Source: DATFES01 sp035457725 (GTDB taxonomy: Bacteria > Pseudomonadota > Alphaproteobacteria > CACIAM-22H2). From it: a stretch of 64,000 bases of DNA. The DNA lies in the NCBI GenBank assembly GCA_035457725.1, contig DATIBC010000111.1, forward strand, positions 24,516 to 88,515, written 5' to 3'. The notes below the pieces were generated by a model that ran no database searches, was not told the origin of the DNA, and saw only the letters and a list, made by a program, of their open reading frames with translations. This document shows, in pieces, positions 34,293 through 43,221 of the stretch; the first letter of the stretch is position 1, and the number at the start of each line of letters is the position of its first letter. A program made the translations under genes and the position numbers.

Positions 34293-35186
34293 ATGATCTC
34301 GCAGACCGCGGCGATCGCGGCGCGACGCATCGAGGAGCCGGCCGGCCCGCGGTCGCTCGCCGGCGCGCTGGTCGGTCCGGCGACGGTGTTCGTGGCGATC
34401 GGCCTTCTGATTCCGATCGTCATCCTGTTCCGTTACAGCCTCAACCAGTTCGTGCCCGGCAAGTTTATGGTCGAGGCGACGACTGCCGCGAACTACATCA
34501 AGTTTTTCACCGACCCGTACTACACCGCCGTGCTGTGGCGCACGCTGCGGGTCGCGACGATCTGCATGGCGATCTGCTTGGTGATGGGCTTTCCGCTCGC
34601 CTATGTGCTGGCGCGCATGGAATCGCGCTACAAGAACATCGCGATCATGCTCGTCGTGCTGCCGCTGTTCATGGGCAACGCGGTCCGCGCCGCCGGTTGG
34701 ATGACCTTGTTCGGCAGCAAGGGATTCATCAACGCGACGCTCGGCGGTCTCGGCATCATATCGACCCCGCTCGAAATCATGTACACCGAGACGGCGGTCA
34801 TCGTCGGCATTTGCGCCGTCAATCTGCCGTTCATGGTGTTGACCCTGCAGGCGGTCATCGAAGGGATCGACCAGGCGATCGAGGAGGCGGCGCAAAGCCT
34901 CGGCGCAGGGCCATGGCAGACCTTCCGCCGCGTCGTGTGGCCGCTGGCGCTGCCGGGCACGCTCGCTGGCAGCATCCTCACCTTCATTCTCGGCATGAAC
35001 GCCTATGCGACGCCGGTTCTGCTCGGCGGACCGCAGTTCACGATGATGGGGCCGCTGGTGTTCGGCCAGTTCGCCCAGCTCAACAACTGGCCGTTCGGGG
35101 GCGCCATTTCGTTCGTTCTGATGACCGCGACGCTGGTGCTTACGGTCGCCGCGAACATGCTGGTGCAGCGCCAATATCGCCGTTGA
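34293..35186 (+). CDS. ABC transporter permease (PotB-like)
   Basis: 297 residues, about six transmembrane segments, with the EAA loop EEAAQSLGAGPWQTF near 196. Sequence style (LIPIVILFRYSLNQF near the N-terminus) is that of the PotB/AttA2 permeases. GGAG lies nine bases before the ATG. It is the last gene of the importer operon and ends 16 bp before a convergent hydratase-like gene. It forms the membrane channel with the PotC-like subunit. Confidence 0.9.
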   Translation: MISQTAAIAARRIEEPAGPRSLAGALVGPATVFVAIGLLIPIVILFRYSLNQFVPGKFMVEATTAANYIKFFTDPYYTAVLWRTLRVATICMAICLVMGFPLAYVLARMESRYKNIAIMLVVLPLFMGNAVRAAGWMTLFGSKGFINATLGGLGIISTPLEIMYTETAVIVGICAVNLPFMVLTLQAVIEGIDQAIEEAAQSLGAGPWQTFRRVVWPLALPGTLAGSILTFILGMNAYATPVLLGGPQFTMMGPLVFGQFAQLNNWPFGGAISFVLMTATLVLTVAANMLVQRQYRR

Positions 35187-35202
35187 GGCGCGCCGGCGGA
35201 AC

Positions 35203-35994
35203 CTAGACGAATCGCGCCTCCACCGAGCCCAGGCCGTCGATCGTCGCCGTGCAATGGTCGCCGCGCGCCACCCATTTCGTCTCAACAATGCTGCCGGTGC
35301 AGACAAATTCGCCCTTGACCAGCGAGCGCCCACGCTTGGCCAGGGTATTCGCGAGCCAAGCCAGCGCCGCGAACGGGTGCCCCATGACGTCGCTCGCGCG
35401 TCCATCCCCTGCCGCGCGCCCATTGATCTGCGTCGAGCCGATGAGAGCTGCGACATCGAGCGAGCGCCAAGTCGGTACCGGATCGCCGATGATCGCACCG
35501 GCGTTGAAAAAGTCGTCGGCGATGAGGGTCGGCGCGTCGAGCGCCTTGTAGTCGACGTAACGGTCTTCGACCACCTCGATTCCCGCCGCCAATGCGCCGA
35601 TCGCCAGGCTCACGCCGCTGGCGTCGTATGGCGCGCCGGCGGCAGGCAAATCGCGATCGAGAAAGACGATGATCTCGCATTCGACGCCGGCGCGAAGAAA
35701 ATCCTCCACCGGCAGTTCGGCGCGCCTTCGATGCACCGTGCGGTCGAACACGCCGCCGGCGCAGGGGCTGTCTATGCCTAAAAACCTCTGCATGACCGGC
35801 GTCGTGCAACCGATCTTGTGGCCGACCACCCGGCCCCAGCCGGCGTGCGTCATTATGTCGTGGAACGCGTCCTGGATGCGGTACGCGCCGATCTCATCGT
35901 GCGGGCGGATGCCGGCGGGCAGCTCCAACATGCGTCGGCGCGCCATGCGGTGACCGGCGATGTATCGCGCCGCGCGGGCGATCGCGTCATCCAT
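35203..35994 (-). CDS. 2-keto-4-pentenoate hydratase / oxaloacetate-decarboxylase-like protein (FAH superfamily)
   Basis: 263 residues. The MhpD/DmpH-like layout is seen: GYKIG-like VGHKIGCTTPVMQ, GVECEIIVFLDRDLP (metal-ligand Glu pair), GIEVVEDRYVDYKALD, and the C-terminal FVCTGSIVETKWVARGD. The family hydrates or decarboxylates 2-hydroxydienoates. The start MDDAIARAA is preferred to upstream in-frame codons that give arginine-rich sequence. It is convergent with the ABC importer and divergent from the M20 peptidase. Related genes exist elsewhere in the window (43222-43974). Substrate unknown. Confidence 0.85.
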   Translation of the reverse strand: MDDAIARAARYIAGHRMARRRMLELPAGIRPHDEIGAYRIQDAFHDIMTHAGWGRVVGHKIGCTTPVMQRFLGIDSPCAGGVFDRTVHRRRAELPVEDFLRAGVECEIIVFLDRDLPAAGAPYDASGVSLAIGALAAGIEVVEDRYVDYKALDAPTLIADDFFNAGAIIGDPVPTWRSLDVAALIGSTQINGRAAGDGRASDVMGHPFAALAWLANTLAKRGRSLVKGEFVCTGSIVETKWVARGDHCTATIDGLGSVEARFV

Positions 35995-36122
35995 CCGCCG
36001 CAGAATGCCGTTAATTCGGCCGCGGTTCAAAGCAAACGATGCCCTCCGCCAGCCTGATGACGCTGACCCGGCCGATATGCTCAATTGTCGGTCGCCCGCC
36101 ACGCCGGAAAGAAGATGGAATC

Positions 36123-37268
36123 ATGACCTCGCTGAAGAATAACGAGCCGCGCATCGATCCCGAGGAAATTCTCGCCGGTATTCGCGAATGGGTCGAAATC
36201 GAGACGCCTTCGGCTGATGGCGCGGCGGTCAACCGGCTGGTCGACGTTGTCGAGCGGCAGCTCCGCGATGCCGGCCAGCAGGTCGAGCGCCGACGCGGCC
36301 GCGACGGCTTCGGCGATTTGCTCGTCGGTCGCTCGCCTTGGGGCGAGAGCGAAAAGGGAATCCTAGTGGTCGCCCACCTCGACACCGTGCATCCCGTGGG
36401 CTCGCTCGCCGGAGCGATGCCGTGGCGGCGCGATCGGGATTCGGTCCACGGGCCTGGCATCTACGACATGAAGGCGGGCGGACATATGGCGTTCTATGCC
36501 TATCGCCATCTGGTGCGCCTCGGTCGCCGAACGCCGCTGCCGATCACCTTCCTTTTCGTGCCCGAAGAAGAGGTCGGCAGCCCGACGTCGCGCGAGATCA
36601 TCGAGCGCGAAGCGGCGCGCGCCAAATACGCCCTCGTCGTCGAGCCGGCACGCGACGGCGGCAAGATCGTGCTCGCTCGCAAAGGCGCCGCGATGTTCAC
36701 GATTCGCACGCACGGTCGCGCCGCGCACGCCGGGATGCGGCATCAAGACGGCCGCAGCGCCATCAAGGAGATGGCGCGGCAGATCGTCGATCTCGAGGCA
36801 ATGACCGACTACGAAAGCGGGCTGACCGTCAGCGTCGGTACGGTGCGCGGCGGGACGGTCACGAATGTCGTGCCGGCGCTCTGTCAGGTCGATGTCGATA
36901 TGCGCATCCCCTCGCCCGAGCTCGTGGAAACGAGCGTCGCGCGAGTGCTCGGCCTCAAAGCATACGACCATGACGTCCGGATTGAGGTCGAAGGCGGCCT
37001 CAATCGGCCGCCTTACGACGTCGACGCCGGAATCGCCGCGCTGTTCGAGCACGCCAAGGAGCTGGCGCGTGAGATCGGCTTCGATCTCGAGGGAGTCAAG
37101 ACCGGCGGCGGCAGCGACGGGAATTTCACCGCCGCGCTCGGCGTGCCGACGCTGGACGGTCTGGGCGCCGACGGAAGGGGCGCCCACGCGCCCGAGGAGC
37201 AGATCTATTTCTCCTCGCTGCTACCGCGGACCCAATTGCTGTTGCGCCTATTCGAGACCTTGCGCTGA
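36123..37268 (+). CDS. M20-family metallopeptidase (carboxypeptidase G2-like)
   Basis: 381 residues. Zinc-site residues: H85 (AHLDTVHP), D115 (GIYDMKAGG), and E149/E150 in VPEEEVGSP. The dimerisation domain has HAGMRHQDGRSAI. Carboxypeptidase G2-like members hydrolyse C-terminal glutamate or other acyl-amino acids. ATG at 36123 is preceded by GGAAAGAAG. It is probably in an operon with the Ldh2-type gene 112 bp downstream. The mature protein shows no signal peptide, so it acts in the cytoplasm. Confidence 0.88.
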   Translation: MTSLKNNEPRIDPEEILAGIREWVEIETPSADGAAVNRLVDVVERQLRDAGQQVERRRGRDGFGDLLVGRSPWGESEKGILVVAHLDTVHPVGSLAGAMPWRRDRDSVHGPGIYDMKAGGHMAFYAYRHLVRLGRRTPLPITFLFVPEEEVGSPTSREIIEREAARAKYALVVEPARDGGKIVLARKGAAMFTIRTHGRAAHAGMRHQDGRSAIKEMARQIVDLEAMTDYESGLTVSVGTVRGGTVTNVVPALCQVDVDMRIPSPELVETSVARVLGLKAYDHDVRIEVEGGLNRPPYDVDAGIAALFEHAKELAREIGFDLEGVKTGGGSDGNFTAALGVPTLDGLGADGRGAHAPEEQIYFSSLLPRTQLLLRLFETLR

Positions 37269-37380
37269 TCTTGTATCGGCGCAGGAGGCCGATGGCGGGT
37301 ACGGCCCGGCCGGCCTATGATGAACGTCAGCGCCAGGCGATCACGCGGTAGCCAGCATTGCATCGAAAGGAGAGGCCAAG

Positions 37381-38493
37381 ATGTCCGAGGCGTATGTCCA
37401 CGTCCCGGCGCCCACACTCGGCGCGTTCGTCATCGAGGTCTGCGTCGCCGCCGGCGCGACCGAGGTTGACGGGCGGACCGTCGCCGATCATCTCGTCACG
37501 GCGAATCTTTACGGCCACGACAGCCATGGGGTCGGCATGCTGCCGAAATACGTCGACTCGATCGCCTCGGGACAGCTCGATCCAAAGGCGCACGCCGAGA
37601 TTCGCGCCGATGGCGCGATTCTCTCGATCGATGGTCGCCGCGGTTTCGGGCAGGTCGTCGCGCGCGAGGGCATCGCCGCGGGTATCGCGCGGGCCAGGAG
37701 CGAGGGCCTGGCGCTGGCGGCGCTGCGCAACGCCTTCCATATCGGCCGCATCGGCACCTACGGCGAGCAATGCGCCGCCGAGGGTCTCGTGTCGCTGCAC
37801 TTCGTCAACGTCGTCGGCCACCCGCCTCTAGTGGCGCCGTTTCGCGGCAGCGACGCCCGTTTTTCGACCAACCCGTTCTGCTGCGCCATTCCGCTGGGGC
37901 CTGGCAAACCGCCATTTTTGCTCGATTTCGCGACTAGCGTCGTGGCGATGGGCAAGGTTCGCGTGGCGAAGAACAAGGGCGAGGTGATGGACGAGGGCCT
38001 GTTGCTGGACCATCAGGGGCAGCCGACGCGCGATCCAGGCGTGATGTTCCCTGAGATTCGCGGCGCGCTGGTTGCAATGGGTCTACATAAGGGCTACGGG
38101 CTGGCGTTGGCGTGCGAGCTTCTCGCCGGCGCGGTCGCCGGCGGGCGAACCGTCCAGCCGGGAACGCCGCGCGGGCTGGGCATAATCAACAACATGCTCA
38201 GCATCATCGTCGATCCGCAGCGTCTCGTGCCTGATAGCTTCTTGCAGAGCGAAATTCAGGCGATGATCGACTACGCCAAAGCTTCGCCGCCTGCCGATCC
38301 CGATCTCCCGGTTCTCGTGCCGGGCGAGCCAGAACGCGAACGGATGGCCGAACGCATGCGCACCGGCGTACCGATCGACCTAGCGACCTGGGACGAATTG
38401 CGCGGCGCGGCGCACTCGCTTGGCGTCCTGCTTCCTGAGGTCCAGGCCGCCCCAAGAGTCGGATCGGCCGCCGTCGCCCGAGGAGGAGCGTAG
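37381..38493 (+). CDS. Ldh2-family malate/L-lactate/ureidoglycolate-type dehydrogenase
   Basis: 370 residues. The N-terminal region has HDSHGVGMLPKY, and the nucleotide-binding part includes FRGSDARFSTNPFCCAIP and GLHKGYGLAL, all typical of the Ldh2 fold, which differs from classical lactate dehydrogenases and uses NAD(P). Substrates in the family include malate, 2,3-diketogulonate, ureidoglycolate and pyrroline-2-carboxylate. The last is notable because the enzyme would suit proline-analogue metabolism, but that is only a family possibility. AGGAGAGG precedes the ATG. The gene ends 7 bp before a convergent reductase gene. Confidence 0.87.
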   Translation: MSEAYVHVPAPTLGAFVIEVCVAAGATEVDGRTVADHLVTANLYGHDSHGVGMLPKYVDSIASGQLDPKAHAEIRADGAILSIDGRRGFGQVVAREGIAAGIARARSEGLALAALRNAFHIGRIGTYGEQCAAEGLVSLHFVNVVGHPPLVAPFRGSDARFSTNPFCCAIPLGPGKPPFLLDFATSVVAMGKVRVAKNKGEVMDEGLLLDHQGQPTRDPGVMFPEIRGALVAMGLHKGYGLALACELLAGAVAGGRTVQPGTPRGLGIINNMLSIIVDPQRLVPDSFLQSEIQAMIDYAKASPPADPDLPVLVPGEPERERMAERMRTGVPIDLATWDELRGAAHSLGVLLPEVQAAPRVGSAAVARGGA

Positions 38494-38500
38494 GCCGTCG

Positions 38501-39880
38501 TCACTCCAATGGCGCCAATCCATCGAGCAGCACCGGCAGGAATTCGTTAATCGTTGGGTGAATGTAGACCGCGCGCTGGATGAGCGTATAGGGCGCATCG
38601 GCGTACATCAGGTTGAGGATGGATTGCACCACCTCATCACCGCGGATGCCGAGAAACGCGGCGCCGAGAATGCGCTTCGTTTCCGCATCGACGACGATCT
38701 CCATGAAGCCGCGGGTCTCGCTCTCCTCGTAAGCGCGCCCGATGTCCTCCATGTCGAGGCGGGCGACAAGCGCCTTGCGCCCCGACTGGCGGACCTCGCG
38801 CTTGGTCAACCCGACACGGCCGAGCGGCGGGTCGGTGAACAGCGCGTAAGCCGGGATGCGATCGCTTGCCCGCCGCCTGCCGCCATCGAGCAGGTTGGCG
38901 GCGACGATCTCGAAATCGTTGTACGAGGTGTGGGTGAACGCGCCACGGCCGTTGCAGTCACCGAGCGCCCATATGCTCGGGACATTGGTCCGCAGCTCCT
39001 CGTCGACGACGATGAAGCCGCGGGGGTCGGTTTTGACGCCGGCCTTGTCCAAGCCGAGGTCGTGGGTGTTCGGTACGCGTCCGACGGCAAAAAGCAGGTG
39101 CGAGCCGACGACCTCGCGCGCGCCGTCACCGCAGTCGAGCTTGATCGCGATTCCGTTGCCGCGGCGCTCAAGGCTCAAGCACTGGGCGCTGACGTGAACG
39201 ACTACGCCCTCGTCCTCGAGAAACTTTTTCACCGCCGCCGAGATTTCGTCGTCCTCGCGCGGAATCAGCCGCTCCTTGACTTCGATCACCGTCACACGCG
39301 CGCCGAAGCGCCGGTAGATTTGCGCGAACTCGAGTCCGATATAGCTGCCGCCGACGACGATCAGATGCTCGGGAAGGAAATCGACCGCGAGCATCGATGA
39401 ATTCGTCAGATACGGAACGTCCTTGATTCCGGGAATGTCCGGCACGAAGGCGCGGGCGCCGACATTGAGAAAGACCTTTTCGGCCGCGAGTAGATCGCCG
39501 TTGACGCGGACGTGCTGCGGCCCTTCGAAACGCGCGTGGCCTTCATAGGCGGTGATGTTCGGTGTCGTCTTCATCCGCCGCGTGACGCCCTGATTCGAGG
39601 CGCGGACGATGGCGTCCTTGCGCGCCTTCACTTTCTTCATGTCGACGCCGACCGGCCCGCCAACGGTCACGCCGAAGTCGCCGGCACGCCGTGCCACATA
39701 GGCGGTCCGCGCGCTCGCCACCAGCGATTTGGTCGGCGTGCAGCCGACGTTCACGCAGGTGCCGCCGAACAGGTTGCGTTCGACGACCGCGACCCGCATT
39801 CCGCTGCCGGCCATGCGCGCGGCGAGGGAAGGACCCGACTGTCCGGTTCCGACGACGATGGCGTCGTATTGCATGTCCAT
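38501..39880 (-). CDS. FAD-dependent pyridine nucleotide-disulfide oxidoreductase (MerA/Lpd-like)
   Basis: 459 residues. FAD motif GTGQSG at 11-16, redox-active disulfide C42/C47 in GTCVNVGCTPTK, NAD motif VVGGSYIGLEFA, second FAD motif ALGDCNGRG, and the C-terminal dimer-interface IHPTINEFLP. It has neither the N-terminal HMA domain nor the C-terminal vicinal cysteines of mercuric reductase, so mercury reduction is not supported. The start MDMQYDA is chosen, as the upstream frame is arginine-rich and not protein-like. It resembles stand-alone MerA-like reductases often annotated as mercuric reductase. Physiological substrate unknown. Confidence 0.9.
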   Translation of the reverse strand: MDMQYDAIVVGTGQSGPSLAARMAGSGMRVAVVERNLFGGTCVNVGCTPTKSLVASARTAYVARRAGDFGVTVGGPVGVDMKKVKARKDAIVRASNQGVTRRMKTTPNITAYEGHARFEGPQHVRVNGDLLAAEKVFLNVGARAFVPDIPGIKDVPYLTNSSMLAVDFLPEHLIVVGGSYIGLEFAQIYRRFGARVTVIEVKERLIPREDDEISAAVKKFLEDEGVVVHVSAQCLSLERRGNGIAIKLDCGDGAREVVGSHLLFAVGRVPNTHDLGLDKAGVKTDPRGFIVVDEELRTNVPSIWALGDCNGRGAFTHTSYNDFEIVAANLLDGGRRRASDRIPAYALFTDPPLGRVGLTKREVRQSGRKALVARLDMEDIGRAYEESETRGFMEIVVDAETKRILGAAFLGIRGDEVVQSILNLMYADAPYTLIQRAVYIHPTINEFLPVLLDGLAPLE

Positions 39881-39906
39881 GGTTCCAATACCTCCCGCTT
39901 GGCCGT

Positions 39907-40242
39907 TCAGGCGTTGCGCCGCTTCGGCGGCCGTGGCCCGTCGAAGTATACGTCGCGCGGCGCAGGCATCGCCCACGAATTTCCGGTCGCCACGACGCAA
40001 GCGATGCCGTCGGGCCGCACCGTGAGCAACGTCCAGGTCGAGCCGTCCTGCGCGGTCCAAAGTTCGAGCAACGCCCCGCTGTCGAGCACGCCGTGCGACA
40101 GGCGTTGCTCGCCGAAGCCCTGCTCCAGCGCAGTCGCCAGCGCCTCGCGGGGTCCGCAAGGCGGATTTTGCGCGTTGGCGGCGGTCGTGGCGGTGAACAC
40201 AAGCGCCGCTCCAGCCGTCAATATCGCGAACTTGGTTGCCAT
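39907..40242 (-). CDS. Small secreted hypothetical protein
   Basis: 111 residues with a signal peptide (MATKFAILTAGAALVF, then TAANAQ). The mature part has two cysteines (in PPCGPREAL and IACVVA) that could form a disulfide, and the body (LLELWTAQDGSTWTLLTVRPDG) suggests a small beta-rich domain. GGGAGGG precedes the ATG, which supports translation. It is 26 bp upstream of the flavin reductase gene on the same strand. No family is recognised with certainty. Confidence 0.72.
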   Translation of the reverse strand: MATKFAILTAGAALVFTATTAANAQNPPCGPREALATALEQGFGEQRLSHGVLDSGALLELWTAQDGSTWTLLTVRPDGIACVVATGNSWAMPAPRDVYFDGPRPPKRRNA

Positions 40243-40566
40243 GGCGCCCTCCCTTCGGGGCCGTCCGGACCGGCACTCGCGCGACCATCGCGCGGGCCCC
40301 GGCGGTTGGACGAATTTCGACGCTTCCGAGTGTGAAGGCGCCGCGGCAAGCGCGGAAATACCTTTGGTCTATTAATTCGATGCCCGCACGTTTTGGCCAC
40401 AGTACGGCCCATCCAGGCGGTTTTCGGCCCGTCGGCAGGGGCAGGAATCTATTTCCCCGGCGCAAAATTATGACAATATGCGGCTATATGCGCTTTCAGG
40501 AGAGATTGATGATCGCGCCCGCGTGGGGCGGAAACGGCAGGGGATACGATCGGGGGGATCGACGAT
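40243..40566. other. Intergenic region upstream of the globin gene
   Basis: 324 bp with no convincing gene. It probably holds the divergent promoters of the small secreted protein and the globin-cyclase pair; an AT-richer stretch lies at about 40465-40500. An AGGAGAG followed by ATG (40509) opens a short frame that overlaps the globin gene out of frame and looks spurious. No riboswitch or clear operator was recognised. Confidence 0.4.
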
Positions 40567-40926
40567 ATGGCGCAAACGCTATTTCAAAAGTACGGCGGTT
40601 TCGCCGCGCTCAGCAAGCTTGTCCTCACGTTTTACGACCGCCTGCTCGATTCGCCGCGCCTAGCGCCTTATTTCGCCAACACCGACATGCGGACTCTGGT
40701 CGACCACCAGACGAAGTTTGTCGCATCGTTGATGGGTGGCCCGGCGAGCTTTTCGGACGAAGTCCTCCGTCGGTCACATAGGAATCTCAAAATCGACAAA
40801 GAAGCTTTCGACGAAATGCTGCGCGTGTTCGCGGAAACGCTCGAAGACTTCAATCTCGAGGCACAGGACGTGGCGCGAATCGTCCAGCAGATGCGCAGTC
40901 GCGAACACCTTATCGTGACAGTCTAA
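40567..40926 (+). CDS. Group I truncated haemoglobin
   Basis: 119 residues. The 2-over-2 globin pattern is seen: LFQKYGGFAAL start, FYDRLLDSPRLAPYF with Y23 as the likely B10 tyrosine, HQTKF around the E-helix, the proximal histidine H71 in RRSHRNLKI, and the ending VQQMRSREHL. A B10 tyrosine fits ligand binding of O2 or NO. It is 41 bp upstream of a PAS-adenylate cyclase gene on the same strand, so the two are probably co-expressed and the globin may handle or present a gas signal for the cyclase. Confidence 0.88.
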   Translation: MAQTLFQKYGGFAALSKLVLTFYDRLLDSPRLAPYFANTDMRTLVDHQTKFVASLMGGPASFSDEVLRRSHRNLKIDKEAFDEMLRVFAETLEDFNLEAQDVARIVQQMRSREHLIVTV

Positions 40927-40967
40927 AGGCCGAGCGCGCGGTCCAACGCGAGACCAGGCGGGGGATT

Positions 40968-42014
40968 ATGGACTTCGCGAAGTTCAATGAGCTGCTTCTG
41001 CAATCGATCGGCGTCGGATTGGCGGTTGTCGACCCGAGCAGCTTGCGCATCCTCTTCCACAATCAGCGACTTGCCCAATGGTTTCCGGCGATAGCGGAGC
41101 AACCGGAGACTCTCGACGTGCTTATACCGAAACTCGATCGCGAAAAGCTCAGGGCGCGGCTCGCTGGCGGCCGTCCGTTCGCCCTCAACGTCGACACGCG
41201 GTCAGGGAGCCGCACGCTGAGCTTCGCGGTCCAGATCACCGAACATCGAAGCGGCGGGATGAACGTTCTCATGGTCGAATGGCAGAACGTGTCGAAAATC
41301 CGCGAGCTCGAGTACATGATCGAATCTTACTCCAAGATGATCGAAAAGCAGAACCGCGAACTGAAGAAGGAGAAAGACCGCGTCGAGAAAGTCCTGCTCA
41401 ACATCATGCCGAAAACCGTCTACGAAGAGTGGAGACGGTTCGGCGTGACCACGCCGCAACGCTATGATTCGGCGTCGGTGCTGATGCTCGATTTCGTCGG
41501 CTTCACCGAGATGGCGATCAGCGAGGATCCGCCCGCCTTGATCGCTGAGCTCAACGATATCTTCACCGCGTTCGACCGCATCGTCGACCAGTTCGGCTGC
41601 GAGCGGATGAAGACCATCGGCGACGCCTACATCGCGGTTTCGGGAATTCCCGAGACAACGCCCGATCACGCGCAGAACATCGCTGCCGTCGCGCTGCGAT
41701 TCGTGCGCTTCCTCGAGAAGCGCAACCGTACGCATCAATACAAATGGGAGTGCCGCATCGGCATCAACAGCGGCCCGGTGATCGGATCGATCGTCGGCGT
41801 CCAGAAATACGTCTACGACATATTCGGCCCGGGGGTGAACCTCGCGGCGCGCATGGAGGCGCTCGCCGCGCCGATGGAGATTCGACTCTGCGATTCGATG
41901 TACGCGTTGCTGCCGAGGGAGTACGAGTGCATCGAGCTCGGGCCGGTCGAGGTGAAAGGATTCGGGACGAGGACGATATACCGGTTGGTGGGCGGTCCCG
42001 ATCTCGAAGACTGA
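40968..42014 (+). CDS. PAS-linked class III adenylate cyclase
   Basis: 348 residues. An N-terminal PAS-like domain (about 1-110) is followed by a charged helical linker (IRELEYMIESYSKMIEKQ, KKEKDRVEKVLLNIMP; 110-148) and a class III catalytic domain. Metal-binding aspartates are D175 (MLDFVGF) and D219 (TIGDAY); the purine-selecting pair is K215 and D284 (YVYDIFG), which favours ATP over GTP; N291 and R295 (NLAARME) are the transition-state residues. All needed residues are present, so an active adenylate cyclase is expected. The coiled linker with its KVLLNIMP end resembles the signalling helix of soluble cyclases. A cytoplasmic protein, 41 bp after the truncated globin gene. Confidence 0.9.
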   Translation: MDFAKFNELLLQSIGVGLAVVDPSSLRILFHNQRLAQWFPAIAEQPETLDVLIPKLDREKLRARLAGGRPFALNVDTRSGSRTLSFAVQITEHRSGGMNVLMVEWQNVSKIRELEYMIESYSKMIEKQNRELKKEKDRVEKVLLNIMPKTVYEEWRRFGVTTPQRYDSASVLMLDFVGFTEMAISEDPPALIAELNDIFTAFDRIVDQFGCERMKTIGDAYIAVSGIPETTPDHAQNIAAVALRFVRFLEKRNRTHQYKWECRIGINSGPVIGSIVGVQKYVYDIFGPGVNLAARMEALAAPMEIRLCDSMYALLPREYECIELGPVEVKGFGTRTIYRLVGGPDLED

Positions 42015-42025
42015 TCGACGCTGCG

Positions 42026-43192
42026 TCAGTAAGACTTCGGTAGGCCGAGGACCTTCTCGGCGATGAAGTTTAAGATCATGTGCGAGCTGACCGGCGCCAG
42101 CCGCGGGATAAGGCTTTCCCTTAAGTACCTCTCGACATGATACTCCGCGGAGTATCCCATGCCGCCCAGCGTGAGCACCGCGGTCTCGCAGGCGGTGAAC
42201 GCCGCCTCGGCGGCGAGGTACTTGGCCGCGTTCGCCTCGGCCCCGCAGTCCTCGCCCCTGTCGTAGAGTGTCGCCGCTTTCATCGCCACCAGGTTCGCCG
42301 CCTCGAGCTGCATCCATGAGCGCGCCAGCGGATGCTGGATGCCTTGGTTCTGGCCGATTGGGCGGTCGAAGACGACGCGCTCCCCGGCATACGCCGTCGC
42401 CTTGCGCAACGCCGCGCGGCCGATGCCGACCGCCTCGGCTGCGATCAGGATTCTTTCCGGATTGAGCCCATGAAGGATCAGCTTGAACCCTTCGCCTTCG
42501 GCGCCGATCCGGTCGGACTTCGGTACCGGCATGTCGTCGAAGAAAACCATGTTGGAGTCGACGGCATGGCGTCCCATCTTGGGGATCGGCCGTATCTCGA
42601 CATGGGCGCGATCGAGATGGGTGTAGAACAGACTTAGGCCCTCGGTCTTCCCTTGCACCTGATCGAGCGGCGTGGTGCGCGCGAGGATCAGCGCCGTGTC
42701 GGCGACCTGGGCGGTCGAGATCCAGATCTTCTGCCCCTTGAGGATATATCCCTCGCCCCTCGGCTCGGCCCATGTCTTGATCCGGGTCGTATTGAGGCCG
42801 GCGTCGGGCTCGGTCACCGCGAAGCAGGCCTTATGTTCGCCTCGGATCAGCGGCGGCAGCATACGCGCCTTCTGGGCGTCCGTGCCGAAGACGACCACCG
42901 GCTGTAGACCGAAGATGTTCATGTGCACCGAGGAAGCGCCGCTCATCGCTGCGCCGGATTGCGCGATCGTCTGCATCATGATCGCCGCCTCGACGATGCC
43001 CAACCCAGCGCCGCCGAGCTCCGCCGGCATCGCGATGCCGAGCCAGCCCGCCTCGGCGACGGCGCGATAGAACTCCTCAGGAAACGTGCCGGCGGTGTCC
43101 TTGGCCAGCCAATAATCGTCGTCGAAGCGCCGGCAGAGCTTCTCGATCGACGCCTGGATCTGCCGTTGCTCGTCGTTCAACGAAAAATCCAT
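42026..43192 (-). CDS. Acyl-CoA dehydrogenase
   Basis: 388 residues with the usual three-domain ACAD layout. Recognised stretches: MPAELGGAGLG, CFAVTEPDAGLNTTRIKT (FAD-binding loop), KIWISTAQVAD, FDDMPVPK, ALRKATAYAGERVVF, and the C-terminal VLTLGGMGYSAEYHVERYLRE. It should oxidise an acyl-CoA to a 2-enoyl-CoA with transfer of electrons to ETF. It is the last gene of the eight-gene minus-strand operon, 29 bp after a hydratase-like gene. The start MDFSLNDEQ is chosen since the frame upstream is arginine-rich. Its presence suggests that the operon product enters CoA-linked breakdown. Confidence 0.92.
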   Translation of the reverse strand: MDFSLNDEQRQIQASIEKLCRRFDDDYWLAKDTAGTFPEEFYRAVAEAGWLGIAMPAELGGAGLGIVEAAIMMQTIAQSGAAMSGASSVHMNIFGLQPVVVFGTDAQKARMLPPLIRGEHKACFAVTEPDAGLNTTRIKTWAEPRGEGYILKGQKIWISTAQVADTALILARTTPLDQVQGKTEGLSLFYTHLDRAHVEIRPIPKMGRHAVDSNMVFFDDMPVPKSDRIGAEGEGFKLILHGLNPERILIAAEAVGIGRAALRKATAYAGERVVFDRPIGQNQGIQHPLARSWMQLEAANLVAMKAATLYDRGEDCGAEANAAKYLAAEAAFTACETAVLTLGGMGYSAEYHVERYLRESLIPRLAPVSSHMILNFIAEKVLGLPKSY

Positions 43193-43221
43193 GCGCGCCT
43201 CCGTTGCCGTGGCCGGCCGGC

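Noticed and set aside
38501..39880. Mercuric reductase as part of a mer operon
   Set aside because: No C-terminal vicinal cysteines, no HMA domain, and no merR, merT or merP nearby; only the disulfide reductase core is supported.
41202..42773. Minus-strand frame of 523 codons across the cyclase and acyl-CoA dehydrogenase genes
   Set aside because: Antisense shadow; the cyclase on the plus strand has all catalytic residues.
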